A DNA stretch of 64,000 nt from Sulfobacillus thermosulfidooxidans DSM 9293 (lineage in GTDB: Bacteria > Bacillota > Sulfobacillia > Sulfobacillales > Sulfobacillaceae): contig NZ_FWWY01000001.1 of the NCBI RefSeq assembly GCF_900176145.1, forward strand, positions 2,431,595-2,495,594, in the 5' to 3' direction. Shown one piece after another: positions 19,801-28,532 of the stretch. The stretch's first letter is position 1. The number at the start of each line of letters is the position of its first letter. Made by a program: the position numbers and the translations under genes. The notes under the pieces were generated by a model. The model was not told the DNA's origin. It saw only the letters and a program-made list of their open reading frames with translations, and ran no database searches.

Positions 19801-20485
19801 GTACAACCCGGCACGCACATGGACTCCGGAAAACGCGGTGGGAATCGGTGGCGCTTATTTATGTGTCTATGGGATGGAGGGACCCGGAGGCTATCAATTT
19901 GTTGGGCGGACAGTGCAAATGTGGAATAAATGGCGCACGACCCAAAGTTTTCAACCCCGCCGACCGTGGTTGCTTCGCTTTTTCGATCAAATTCAATTTT
20001 ATCCGGTGTCTGCAGAAGAACTCCTCCAACTCCGGCAAGATTTTCTTCGCGGACGCTTTGAGGTCGATATCCAGGAGACGATATTTGACTTGGGCAGTTA
20101 CTTGCGAGAACTCGACCACATTCAGACGAGTGTCGAAAACTTTCGCCGGCGTCAACAACAGAGCTTTCAAGCCGAACGCGACCGATGGCGTGCTTTGGGT
20201 GTGGCGGAATATGTTTCGGCAGATACGGCGGCCTTATCACAAGAAACAGAGCACGTGGTACTTGGAACCGCCGTACCGAGCACCTTGCCCGGCAGTGTTT
20301 GGAAAGTCTTAGTTCAAGTGGGTGACGAGGTCACGGACGCTCAGACGCTGGTGGTGTTGGAAAGCATGAAAATGGAGTTTGCCATTGTCGCACCTACCTC
20401 TGGCGTGGTGGCTGCAATTTATGTGAAACCTGGAGATCAAGTGCGGCCGGGTCAATGGCTGATCGACCTGGTCGATCGTGAGTAA
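16868..20485 (+). CDS. Biotin-dependent guanidine (urea-type) carboxylase
   Basis: A 1205-residue single-chain carboxylase. Residues 1-450 are biotin carboxylase (ATP-grasp loop ATAGGGGIGM, EVNTRLQVEH). About 455-770 is an allophanate-hydrolase-subunit-2/KipA-like carboxyltransferase part (LNPGLQTTVQDWPGR). About 800-1075 is the subunit-1/KipI-like part ending in GMEGPGGYQFVGRTVQMWN. The last 80 residues are a biotinyl domain with ESMKME and the biotinylated lysine at K1168. The enzyme carboxylates urea or guanidine with ATP and bicarbonate. The guanidine riboswitch and the two DUF1989 partners argue for guanidine as the real substrate. The ATG at 16868 follows GAGGGAGA. Confidence 0.93.
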   Translation: MFNKVLIANRGAIAVRIARTLKKMGIASVAVYTSADQDSLHVDVADEAVCIGEGPAPESYLNARVILDTALAMGVDAVHPGYGFLSENAEFAQQCLEKGIAFIGPSPEHIAMFGQKHTARAIAEQAGVPIVPGSGLLENLDQALEVASDIGYPVMLKATAGGGGIGMQICQDPDALTRAFESVTRVAALHFHNGGVFVEKYIPQARHIEVQIFGQATGEIVTLGERDCSLQRRNQKVVEETPAPGLSFEVRARMEQAAKRLAEIVHYRNAGTIEFIYDVDSTQFYFLEVNTRLQVEHGITEEIFGIDLVEWQVKEAAGDFIDGFSDTLQPQGHSLEVRIYAEDPGNQFRPSTGLIDTVEFPDFARVDTWVRPGIVISPYYDSMLAKIIVHGPTRDEALRKMRAALDHTRFYGVATNRHYLRSLFEQPAVIEGTVFTQFLADFNPAEPALEVLNPGLQTTVQDWPGRLGYWQVGVPPSGPMDALSFRLGNLLLGNEEGAPGLEMTLRGGTYRFRDDIWFCVTGAPMNPRLDGEPIPLYHPMMAKRGQVLQLDEAAYGMRTYLTVAGGLDIPKTLGSGSTFTLGGFGGHSGRALQVGDVLGICRKDPIKPFRGTLPSTKQPAMSHHWTIGVIPGPHCSTEFLQPSYLPLLVQTTWEVHFNSSRTGVRLIGPPPPWARQDGGDAGLHPSNIHDNAYAVGTLDLTGDMPILLGPDGPSLGGFVCPVTTATAELWKIGQLRPGDTISFRLLTIEEAEQCLTQQEDFLQHLAEDMRALPACLFAESGQLANTPNYPLLYQNSRSSPFAMTIRADGDQALLVEYGPMELDLRLRFQVHALMTALQNIDELPIIDLTPGIRSLHIHFDPRRMTLQKMADIVRQVNDYLPPLESISVPSRIVRLPLSWDDPATQLAIKRYQQNVRPDAPWCPSNLEFIRRINGLDAIDDVKDIVFSATYLVLGLGDVYLGAPVATPIDPRHRLITTKYNPARTWTPENAVGIGGAYLCVYGMEGPGGYQFVGRTVQMWNKWRTTQSFQPRRPWLLRFFDQIQFYPVSAEELLQLRQDFLRGRFEVDIQETIFDLGSYLRELDHIQTSVENFRRRQQQSFQAERDRWRALGVAEYVSADTAALSQETEHVVLGTAVPSTLPGSVWKVLVQVGDEVTDAQTLVVLESMKMEFAIVAPTSGVVAAIYVKPGDQVRPGQWLIDLVDRE

Positions 20486-20554
20486 ATTATGACGGCATTA
20501 TGAGAAATTTCTAAGGACGCTGCGATACGAACTGACCAGAAGGGGTGCAAATGG

Positions 20555-20944
20555 ATGACAATTTTTGTTAATGGAGAATTGATGCGAGGTTTATCTATGC
20601 ACGATATGATGCAAGGAGCCAACTATATCAAAGACGCCGTCACAGCCCCTATTTACCGGTTATTTTCCATTGATGATCGCTATCCCGCAATGGTGATGGC
20701 GCAACCTTTCGAAGATGGGTACCCCGTTCCTGGGGAAATATATGAGATTCCTCATAGCCTGTGGCCGCAAATCATGGCCAATGAGCGGCAGCTTGGTCTC
20801 TATGCCGGATCTATTTGGTTGAGTGATGGTCATGCGATGCGCGGCATTTTATCGGTGAGAGAACTATGCGAAGGTTACCCAGATATTTCATCGTATGGGG
20901 GATGGCGAGCTTACCGAGACAGTTTGCAGGCAGGGAACAAATAG
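20555..20944 (+). CDS. Stand-alone C-terminal domain of allophanate hydrolase (AtzF-C-like)
   Basis: A 129-residue protein matching the small C-terminal domain of allophanate hydrolase: it opens with FVNGELMRGLSMHDMMQGAN, carries TAPIYRLFSID and VPGEIYEIP, and closes with DISSYGGWRAYRDSLQ. In full-length enzymes this domain follows an approximately 440-residue amidase with a Ser-cisSer-Lys triad. No amidase part is encoded anywhere near, so this gene alone cannot hydrolyse allophanate by the usual amidase route. AAGGGG lies 9 bases before ATG 20555. It sits 69 bases after the carboxylase and probably ends the operon. The amidase half may be encoded elsewhere in the genome. Confidence 0.85.
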   Translation: MTIFVNGELMRGLSMHDMMQGANYIKDAVTAPIYRLFSIDDRYPAMVMAQPFEDGYPVPGEIYEIPHSLWPQIMANERQLGLYAGSIWLSDGHAMRGILSVRELCEGYPDISSYGGWRAYRDSLQAGNK

Positions 20945-21121
20945 AAAAAAGGAAAGAAAGAGCGCAGAAGAATAAGATGATGGGGGTCTCGCTATTCTCC
21001 TGACAGATTTGTAGGACGTCACTTTTTGTTGTGTCATTTGTTGTTTAATAGGGTTTTTCTCAAGATGCAGCAGCGCATTTTGAGTCGTTCCCGGATACGG
21101 GAATGCATTCCATAACAGGTA

Positions 21122-21149
21122 GGGCGGTGGCGTTAGTTCGCCACCGTCC
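21122..21149. terminator. Hairpin between convergent genes
   Basis: An 11-base-pair stem (GGGCGGTGGCG / CGCCACCGTCC, with one G-T pair) with loop TTAGTT lies between the convergent guanidine operon and the permease-desaturase gene. Neither side has a good T run, so it is at best a weak terminator. Confidence 0.35.
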
Positions 21150-21186
21150 CCTGATTTGATAATCATTAATCGGAAAGAAAAGAGAG

Positions 21187-23754
21187 TTATAGTACGGTGA
21201 GAAATGAGACACCTACCGCTCCGACAAATCCACTGTCGATATTCCCATAATCTGAGGTGACAGCGCGAGCGACACGGTAGCGGTGATACCAGATCAACTG
21301 TTGACGAAACGGCAGAATTTGGGACGGTTTCGCCTCTTGCACATAATGCTGATCGTGATACTGGCGTAAGCGGTGCCACGGCATACTGGGCATGGCATGA
21401 TGGACATTATGGTAAACAAAATTGAGGACGAGGAGATTCAAAACGGGCCACTTTTGTGATAGCAAATTGGTATAGGTATTCTCTTCTTCGTAAGTTCTAC
21501 TCCGCGATGGAATTTCCGGCGAGGGCGCTCCGGGTGTTGCCACAATAGGTTCATAGGTATGCTGAAACGCGTCGATAAAGCGAAGCACGGTGATAAACAA
21601 CAGGGTTGCGAGAACATACCCCAAAGCGGCTGGCCAATGCCACCATAAAATGCCCAACCATAAGGCGCTCCGGATGATGAGGGTGGTTAATACGCGGTAA
21701 CGGTGAGGCAAGCGCTGTGAAAATGGTTGAATAACCATCACCCCGCGCATGAGCATCTCAACGGCTGGAAAATATGCCCACTCTAACAGCATGACCATCT
21801 TGGCGAAGAGGGGATGTTTGTGTAACCAGGCGCGAAAGTCAAAGGAGATGACATCGGCTTTTTGAAAATGGTGGGCCAGATGTTTCTTTTCGGCCCTGGG
21901 AAGGTAGGATAAGCAGCCTCCATTAATCCAACTCATGACTGTCATCATGCGTGCGTTCGTGGATTTTGAGCGAAATATGGTGTGATGCACCAACTCGTGA
22001 AAGAAATAGGCCGAGATAATCATGCTGTGGGCTAATAGTATAATCCCGAGAACAAAGAGCGCGATGTGTCGGGAAAACAGTAAGAACCAGCCCCCAAAAT
22101 AGCCCGCGAAAATATAGATTAAGGCCGCCAGATTGGGGACAATGCCGTCTGAATAGCGGAAAATCTTGTGAAGAGGCCTATGGAGCCATGTTGTTGAGGA
22201 TGGTAGGTGTGTTTCCGGAAATGCCATGCTTTTGTCCCCTTCATCGAAATACCTCTCAAACATGGAAGAGGGAATAACAGGGGATCCTGTTATTCCGCTT
22301 CGACTTCGATTTTCTTCTTCAAACTCTGCTAAGGGTTCAGGATGATCACTGCTAAAGTGAAGCAGCACCGCTTCACTTAAAGGCTGGCTTCGTTTTCGCA
22401 AGTGATATCCATAGTGAAAGTAGGCAAGAACCAGAGAACCAATCATGATAATGGGCGCATATACGGCAGGCACTATAGGGGGATAGAAGGTAAAGAACAC
22501 CCCAAAGGCGATTAAGACTAAAGACAGAGCGGGCAATATGCCAAAGGCAATCACATGATAACGGGCGCTACGGTCATAAAATTTCAATAAGCCGACGTTA
22601 CCCAACGCATGACCAAGAAACTCTCCCATCGTGGCAATGAGGATTAAGACCAAGAAGGCGTTGGAGAGTCCCAAAATACTTTCGGCTAAGAGCCCTGCAA
22701 GGACGGCAACAGCGCCTACAGTTAATACAGCAGCATATGGCGTTTGATATTTAGGATGGATCCGGCCAAGAAATTTGGGCCACAAGTCACTATGAGCAAA
22801 AGTCAAGGTGATGCGGGTCACCACGATTGTGCTGGCGACATTCATCCCGATAAGACTGTTGAGCACGAAAAGAACAAACAGCAATTCGGCTTTTAATCCT
22901 AAATAATGTTGGACGATAAGGAGGCCGGGAATGCTGGACTGTGCAAACTGACTCATGTGTAAGTAACCCCAGCCGACGGTTAGGGAATAGGAGACAATGA
23001 TAAACATCAGGACAACAAGGCCGGAAGCTAAATACAAAGCTGCCCGAATGGTCCGGTGAGCCGTTTTTGCTTCGGCTCCCAAATAGACGGCGGCTGTGGA
23101 ACCCGACATGCCAAAGGATGCGACCAGGGCGCCGACGGCTAACCCACTAATGCCATGAGCAGCTAAAGCCGGATGATAAACGGCGGCGGTATTGATGGTG
23201 TGCGGAGAAAAGATAATGACCGCACTTAAAATCAGGAGCATAACCATTTCGACTAAGGCCGTAATCACACCGTAATTGAGGGAGGAACGGACGCCCAGAT
23301 AGGTCAGAATGGTGGAAGGAATGACGAACAAGATGGTAAAGACATACGCCATCTGAGTGGGCATATTCCATCCAAGCTGAGGGGCTACAGACTGTACCAA
23401 TAAGGAGAAAAAGACAATATTGGTGGCCAAGAGCGCGGCATAATAGACTACATAGGCAACCCCAGCCAAGTATCCCCAGCGTCCTCCCATACTGCGGCCC
23501 ACAAAATATGCCATACCGCCGGCACCTGCGAGCTTCTTGGAAAATTGATAGGGGGTATTGATCCACAAAAACACCATGAGACCCCCTAATAAATAGGCTA
23601 AGGGCAAGGCGCCTAAGGCGTATCCAGCAGCGGCCGTTAACGCGGCGACCATGGAGGCCAAGGGGCCATTTGATATGAGACCTTGAGCTAAGACATGCCA
23701 AAAATTCACCGCATTGCGGGGTAACGACGAGGTCTGGGATTCGGAACGGGTCAT
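21187..23754 (-). CDS. APC-family amino-acid permease fused to fatty-acid desaturase-like domain
   Basis: An 855-residue fusion. Residues about 10-460 form an APC-superfamily permease with about 12 spans. Residues about 535-855 form a membrane di-iron desaturase/hydroxylase with all three histidine boxes: HELVHH at 586-591, HLAHH at 625-629 and HNVHH at 782-786. The start at 23754 is set by AAGGAGG 8 bases upstream; the open frame continues further but overlaps the intergenic spacer. It lies 47 bases downstream of an MBL-fold hydrolase and is probably co-transcribed with it. The two halves have no known functional link. A sequencing join is unlikely, since the frame is continuous through a hydrophilic linker (about 480-535). 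Confidence 0.88.
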   Translation of the reverse strand: MTRSESQTSSLPRNAVNFWHVLAQGLISNGPLASMVAALTAAAGYALGALPLAYLLGGLMVFLWINTPYQFSKKLAGAGGMAYFVGRSMGGRWGYLAGVAYVVYYAALLATNIVFFSLLVQSVAPQLGWNMPTQMAYVFTILFVIPSTILTYLGVRSSLNYGVITALVEMVMLLILSAVIIFSPHTINTAAVYHPALAAHGISGLAVGALVASFGMSGSTAAVYLGAEAKTAHRTIRAALYLASGLVVLMFIIVSYSLTVGWGYLHMSQFAQSSIPGLLIVQHYLGLKAELLFVLFVLNSLIGMNVASTIVVTRITLTFAHSDLWPKFLGRIHPKYQTPYAAVLTVGAVAVLAGLLAESILGLSNAFLVLILIATMGEFLGHALGNVGLLKFYDRSARYHVIAFGILPALSLVLIAFGVFFTFYPPIVPAVYAPIIMIGSLVLAYFHYGYHLRKRSQPLSEAVLLHFSSDHPEPLAEFEEENRSRSGITGSPVIPSSMFERYFDEGDKSMAFPETHLPSSTTWLHRPLHKIFRYSDGIVPNLAALIYIFAGYFGGWFLLFSRHIALFVLGIILLAHSMIISAYFFHELVHHTIFRSKSTNARMMTVMSWINGGCLSYLPRAEKKHLAHHFQKADVISFDFRAWLHKHPLFAKMVMLLEWAYFPAVEMLMRGVMVIQPFSQRLPHRYRVLTTLIIRSALWLGILWWHWPAALGYVLATLLFITVLRFIDAFQHTYEPIVATPGAPSPEIPSRSRTYEEENTYTNLLSQKWPVLNLLVLNFVYHNVHHAMPSMPWHRLRQYHDQHYVQEAKPSQILPFRQQLIWYHRYRVARAVTSDYGNIDSGFVGAVGVSFLTVL

Positions 23755-23801
23755 AGAAATTCCTCCTTCATGGCTCAATGCGTATTTTTCGATTCCGTCT
23801 T

Positions 23802-24659
23802 TTAACTTTTCGGGAATGATGACGGGTGTAGGGACTGATGGTATTCCTCCCAAATCGTTTTGAGATTCCGTTCATGGGCTGACTTGAGTCCTAGGGGTAT
23901 AGGACGACCTTGATAGAACAGGGAATTGGCTTGGGCGAGCACATCAGACCAGGCGTCATGTTGTTGCTTTGCGGTTTCGACGAGGTGGCATAAGTCATCA
24001 ATATAACCATGAGCTGAGTCAATCCGTGCCGAAATTTCGGTTCCATCAGCGGGCGGTCCATGTTGGGACATGAGAGTGGTAATGGACGATTGTTGAACCA
24101 ATTCGGTGATTACCTGAAGGCTGTGCTTGTAATCGGGCAATGAGGCATTAATAAAAGGGAATTCTAGACTTGATAAATAGTCGCCAACGAACAGAACGTT
24201 CTTATAGGTAAAGCTCATGCTGTCAAGAGTGTGCCCCGGAGTATGGAAGAACTGAAAGGGGCCGACGGTTTCGTGGTGGTGCACAGGATAGTGGATTTTT
24301 GCGAATGGTAAGGATCCTTGTTCCCACGGCCTGTCGACATAGAATTCGGTATCGAAGTGTTCAAGTTGCCGGATGGCACGTTCTTCATTGTCGCGGTCCC
24401 ACGCACTAGAGGTCACGACTGCATATTCCGGAAAATATGGAACTCCCGCGATGTGGTCAAAATGGGAGTGAGTCAGAATGAGTAGACGACTTCGCGAGGG
24501 AATTTCATAGGGCTTTAAAAAGCTACGAAGCGCTGCGATTTCACCAGGAAAAAATCCGGGATCCACGACAACAAGATAATCATCGTCGATGATGACGATG
24601 CTGTTGAGTTGTTGCACCACACTGGTAAAGACAAACACGTGATCTGTGATATTTTTCAC
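23802..24659 (-). CDS. Metallo-beta-lactamase-fold hydrolase
   Basis: A 285-residue soluble hydrolase with the two-metal signature THSHFDH (H64, H66, D68, H69), followed by FFHTPGHTLDSM, FVGDYL and SQHGPP. These match glyoxalase II and lactonase relatives, but the substrate is open. The GTG at 24659 is chosen as start because AGGAGG lies 6 bases upstream on the minus strand; an upstream in-frame ATG would add 28 residues encoded across that ribosome site. It is the first gene of a two-gene unit with the permease-desaturase fusion, suggesting it hydrolyses a compound imported or modified by that protein (inference). Confidence 0.87.
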   Translation of the reverse strand: MKNITDHVFVFTSVVQQLNSIVIIDDDYLVVVDPGFFPGEIAALRSFLKPYEIPSRSRLLILTHSHFDHIAGVPYFPEYAVVTSSAWDRDNEERAIRQLEHFDTEFYVDRPWEQGSLPFAKIHYPVHHHETVGPFQFFHTPGHTLDSMSFTYKNVLFVGDYLSSLEFPFINASLPDYKHSLQVITELVQQSSITTLMSQHGPPADGTEISARIDSAHGYIDDLCHLVETAKQQHDAWSDVLAQANSLFYQGRPIPLGLKSAHERNLKTIWEEYHQSLHPSSFPKS

Positions 24660-25127
24660 ATGGTTCCTCCTGTTCATGTTGACGAGGTGAACATCACGCA
24701 TCGTGTGTGGATCGACGGGTATTGTAAAGAACACATTGATCAATGGTGCCGCATATCTCTCACGGGACTTCGCATCATACCTTACGCATCGGGCATCAAT
24801 GTAACACGTAATGAGAAGATATTTGAATACAATGTTAGGAACATCAGATTACAAGGCGTTAAAATGACATTAAATATCATATCTACGTAAGAAATTATAC
24901 TCAGTGATGGAAGATTTGACGTTGTGTGTTGGCACAAAATAATCCAGAAAACTTGTATAAATATCGCCGCAATTTCTATAGAGAACAAATAAAAGATGGT
25001 AGGCTTATTTCTGCATTGGATAATGGTCTCAGCAAGCAGGAAGAATTGCGAGAGCTGACGAATGCCATAGAGTCTTATAAATTCCTTAGAGGAACAACAT
25101 CACCGCAAAGGAGTAAACACGGACAGG
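24660..25127. other. Intergenic region, A+T-rich, no clear gene
   Basis: About 470 bases separating the minus-strand MBL gene from the GNAT gene. An open frame at 24926-25189 (plus) overlaps the start of the GNAT gene and shows no recognisable protein, so it is not called. Promoters for both divergent genes should lie here, but no confident -35/-10 pair was found. Confidence 0.4.
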
Positions 25128-25595
25128 ATGCAAACATTCGCACGGATGAAGGATTCTTTTATCGTATCCACGGATCCGGCCTTGCTTGACAAGGAAACTA
25201 TATTTTCTTATCTCCATCATGAAGCGTATTGGTCTTTAGGATTGCCCCGGGATGTTTTTGAGAAAAGCTTGGAGCATTCGTTATGTTTTGGGATTTATCA
25301 GCACAATACGCAATTGGGATTTGCTCGGGTTATATCAGATTTTTCGACCTTCGCTTATTTATGCGATGTCTTTATTTTGACTCCTTATAGAGGACAAGGG
25401 TTGGGTAAGTGGTTAATGGAATCGATTATGGATCATCCCGATCTGCAAGGATTAAGACGATTTTATTTGGTCACGCGTGATGCCCATGGCCTTTATAAAC
25501 ATTATGGCTTTTCTTCTCTGGACGATTGTGGACGGCATATGGAAAAAGTCGTGCCAGCAAAAGTCCTCTACGAGCGAGGTCAAAATCAAGAGTAA
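25128..25595 (+). CDS. GNAT-family N-acetyltransferase
   Basis: A 155-residue protein. The acetyl-CoA loop TPYRGQGLGKWLME (about 90-103) follows a beta strand (YLCDVFILTP), and HGLYKHYGFSSLDD near the end is the standard GNAT C-terminal motif. It transfers an acetyl group from acetyl-CoA to an unknown amine. The start may be ATG 25128 or ATG 25146; an AAGGAG lies about 14 bases before the first. It is probably transcribed alone. Confidence 0.85.
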   Translation: MQTFARMKDSFIVSTDPALLDKETIFSYLHHEAYWSLGLPRDVFEKSLEHSLCFGIYQHNTQLGFARVISDFSTFAYLCDVFILTPYRGQGLGKWLMESIMDHPDLQGLRRFYLVTRDAHGLYKHYGFSSLDDCGRHMEKVVPAKVLYERGQNQE

Positions 25596-25781
25596 TAAAA
25601 TACTAAGGGCAATCAACCTGAACCATTTTGGCGACGGAACATCAGCGCGCGATGCGGTAATAACGTGTAGATTTAGTGGGATGCACAAGCGTAAATAACC
25701 AACAGTATTGTCAATTAAGCGGTATAATTGATAAAAGTGTGACAATATTCCTGTTAAGACATTTTTTATCAAGAAGGCGAC

Positions 25782-27035
25782 GTGATGAAAAAATCATGGT
25801 GGCTTGTTATCCCATTACTGGTGATGGGGAGCGTCTTGTGGAAACTTAAGAACGCTCAGAAACAGACAATGGTTCCTGAGGACGTTATCGATTTACAGTC
25901 AAAAAATGAATTTTCTTCGTCTCCTTTTTCTCTGCCGCCTGCAAATATGTTAGCATCCGACGCTACCATGCTGTTCGATACAAATTCTCAATACGCTTCA
26001 CAATCCGATTTGATGAGCAAGTCAAATGACATCGAGGAAGATATTAAGAGTGTCGAGGTGCCAAAATCACTTACACCACAACAGACATCGCACCTTATCC
26101 AGCCTCATACCCAACCACCCATAAGGAATTTAGGACATTCCCGACATAGGTCTACTCTGTTAAGACCGGCACGCAGATATCAACATATTTCATCTCGGCG
26201 CACTTTATCATCGAAACCGACATTGCGTTGTGAACGTTATGGTATGGGGTGGCGGATTATACTGCCCACTACCCAACGAGTCGTAATACCGAACATGCAT
26301 CGCAATGCACCGAGGACCAATCGCCGTCATGAAGTGGTGGTGACCAAATTGCCAGTCTCTATCCATAATGGGCGTGTGACCTCAACGTTTCCTCCTCATC
26401 CAGATCGCGTATTGGCATTTCGTCTTTATCTTAACCGGGGCCGGTACGTAGAGAATATTCAAGGAGACGGACCTTATTTACTTGTTGTACCTATGGATTA
26501 CCATGTTAATTCACAACCTTCGGCTATCCCGCAGACGGTCTTCATCGACGGATTTCAAGGATGGTTCATCGAATCCATTGCTCACACCAAGATATTGGAT
26601 GCCAATCAACAGGTGATACGAAAATGGGTAGATAACGTCATCCAGCCCGAATTGCTTGGCAATGTTTTGGCAGAAGCCTCTGAAAGTGCGGTTCCGTGGT
26701 TTATGGAAGAACCTAAGATTGGCGGAACATGGACCGGGACTCGGAAAATTGTCATGGGGTTAGAGCAAGGTCAAGAGTCCTGGTGGGCTCGCCAAGAACT
26801 GCTGTTTTCCGAAGGAATAGTGCCTGAACTGCCACGGATTCCTACCAATACGGGATGGTATTTTGTACGCTTTTATGATGAAAATGATCACTTATTATCG
26901 TCTTTGTCATTTCGGTGGGCAAAGGATTTGAAGAATGTTTCTTACCGACATGAGGATACGGGAACTCTAATCACTTTTCAACATCGAGGACATCTTCTGA
27001 ATGAACTCTCCCGCCACCTAACCCTATCGGGTTGA
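25782..27035 (+). pseudogene. N-terminal part of a gene split by an IS605-type element
   Basis: The frame encodes 417 residues: a membrane anchor or signal at 5-22 (WWLVIPLLVMGSVLWKL), a Ser/Gln/Arg-rich linker to about 190, and a folded region with beta-strand character to about 408 (TGWYFVRFYDENDHLLSSLSFRW). The last residues (from about position 409, HLLNELSRH) are encoded by the right end of the insertion element. On the far side of the element a same-strand frame resumes, and both sides are in the same codon phase at the likely borders (around 27002 and 29018-29028). I infer one original gene of about 720 residues directly upstream of the large helicase. No family is recognised for the N-terminal part. 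Confidence 0.65.
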
Positions 27036-27040
27036 GGTGG
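27014..27040 (-). repeat. Right-end hairpin / probable omega-RNA 3' part
   Basis: Arms CCACCTAACCC and GGGTTGAGGTGG (one bulged G) enclose loop TATC, overlapping the tnpB stop codon. In TnpB systems the 3' end of tnpB plus the right end forms the guide (omega) RNA, whose guide would begin in the flanking sequence to the left of about 27003. Confidence 0.7.
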
Positions 27041-28481
27041 GGGTTTCCCGGATCACTCCGCGAAGTTCCTGGTTCTGCGACCTGTGCATGTCCGTCTTTG
27101 ACGGAGCACGTCTTATGTGAGTCTCCCCAGGCGTGACTTCGGACCGTTCCGGCCCTAGTGTCCGAAAAATCCGCGTCGTTTTACGCGATGTCGTAAGCGG
27201 TTCTCCGGACAGGAGTTTCTGAATCCCGCGTTTTTTGATCACGCGGGCGGCATTGTGGTCCGCATTATCCCTGTGTCCGCAGCGTTGACAGACAAACGCA
27301 GCCTGGGAAGGCCGATTGTCCGGGGCAGTGAATGTACACTCAGCACATTCCTGCGAACTGTGTTGGGGCGGAACCGTGATGACGAGTTTGCCTCGGCGCC
27401 GTGCTTTATAGCGCGTGAACATGACCACCTGTCCCCATGCCGAGGCGAGAATAGCCCGGTTCAGGCCCGCTTTCGCGGCCCGCCCGTTGGGCAGAAAATG
27501 GCCTTGGGCGTCTTTTTTTGCTTTGGGCCGTTTGGTCATCTGCTGGATAGGCAGATTCTCAAAGACGTACAGGTCGTAGGCTGCGTGGACCACAAGCGCG
27601 TGACTGGTCTGATGCGCATACTCGTGTCGGACGTTCTTTTCGTACTGGGGGTAGTGAGCCACTTTTCGGTAGGCTTTCTTCTGATTTTGCGAACCTTTTT
27701 TTCTGCGGGCAGCCCGTCGTTGCCAGCGTCGGTGCTGCTGCCGCGCTTTCTGGATTCGGGTTTGCTGCACCGGTAGGAGATCAAACACGTGACCGTCGGA
27801 GGTCATGAGGGGCTTGGCAATCCCGCGATCTCCGCCGAGCGTGCGCTCGGCGAGTTGGTCAGCAGAGAGGTGCCGTAAATCCTCGGCGATGCGTTCGGTT
27901 GCCGCGTCTCCCTCCTTGCCGGGAATCGTGACGGTCAGATCCTCCGCCGCAAACGAGAGCCACCACTGTCCCCCTTCGATGGCAAGATATATCGAAGCCG
28001 GCACAGCGTGCGGCCGATGGGCCACATACGGGATGATCCCGACGGGAAATTTGTCGGTACCGACATGCAGGTGATACCCGCACACCGCGCCGGGGGTGTC
28101 ATCGACTATCGGACGAAATTCGAACAACTCCGAGGTCAGCCAGACACTTTGTCGCCCGGATTTCCGCTTCATCTTTGGGCGACCACTCAGTTTCTTAAAA
28201 AACCGTTGATAGGCTTGTCGCCAGCGCACCGCGCCATTGCGCAACACTGGGGAGGGCACTTGGCGGAGGAATGCGGTCTTTGCCGTAATGAAGCGGCTGT
28301 ACTGTTGGTCGACAGGAATGTCTTCGCCCACAGTCCCGACCATCCGCCGCTGAAATCGGCGAAAATAGCGATCTTCTTGCACTTTGGCGTTGTAGATGAG
28401 GCGTTGACACCCGATCCACTGGAGCAAGATCGGCTCCTGCTCTGGACTCGGATACAGGCGAAACTTATACCCGTTCAGCAT
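27024..28481 (-). CDS. tnpB: TnpB RNA-guided nuclease
   Basis: A 485-residue TnpB. The N-terminal NGYKFRLYPSPEQEPIL matches the family. The RuvC residues are present: the aspartate in LGGDRGIAKP, the glutamate in LYVFENLPIQQM and the final aspartate in HRDNADHNAARVI. A four-cysteine zinc ribbon (CAEC ... CQRCG) lies between the last two. It looks catalytically complete. AAGGAGGTGA lies 4-5 bases before the ATG. It is coded with visibly higher G+C than the flanking split gene. In related elements it cuts DNA guided by an omega RNA and preserves the transposon. Confidence 0.93.
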   Translation of the reverse strand: MLNGYKFRLYPSPEQEPILLQWIGCQRLIYNAKVQEDRYFRRFQRRMVGTVGEDIPVDQQYSRFITAKTAFLRQVPSPVLRNGAVRWRQAYQRFFKKLSGRPKMKRKSGRQSVWLTSELFEFRPIVDDTPGAVCGYHLHVGTDKFPVGIIPYVAHRPHAVPASIYLAIEGGQWWLSFAAEDLTVTIPGKEGDAATERIAEDLRHLSADQLAERTLGGDRGIAKPLMTSDGHVFDLLPVQQTRIQKARQQHRRWQRRAARRKKGSQNQKKAYRKVAHYPQYEKNVRHEYAHQTSHALVVHAAYDLYVFENLPIQQMTKRPKAKKDAQGHFLPNGRAAKAGLNRAILASAWGQVVMFTRYKARRRGKLVITVPPQHSSQECAECTFTAPDNRPSQAAFVCQRCGHRDNADHNAARVIKKRGIQKLLSGEPLTTSRKTTRIFRTLGPERSEVTPGETHIRRAPSKTDMHRSQNQELRGVIRETPTSTR

Positions 28482-28532
28482 GCCCTCACCTCCTTGCGTT
28501 GACTCAGACTTCTATTATATCATTAAGCTACT

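Noticed and set aside
19737-20312. Plus- and minus-strand frames of 100-190 codons inside the carboxylase gene
   Set aside because: They lie wholly within a well-supported carboxylase reading frame and show no family features.
24926-25189. Plus-strand frame of 87 codons upstream of the GNAT gene
   Set aside because: It overlaps the GNAT start in another frame, lacks a ribosome site and has no recognisable protein pattern.
27255-28502. Long plus-strand frames opposite tnpB
   Set aside because: These are antisense shadows of a G+C-rich gene with strong family motifs on the other strand.
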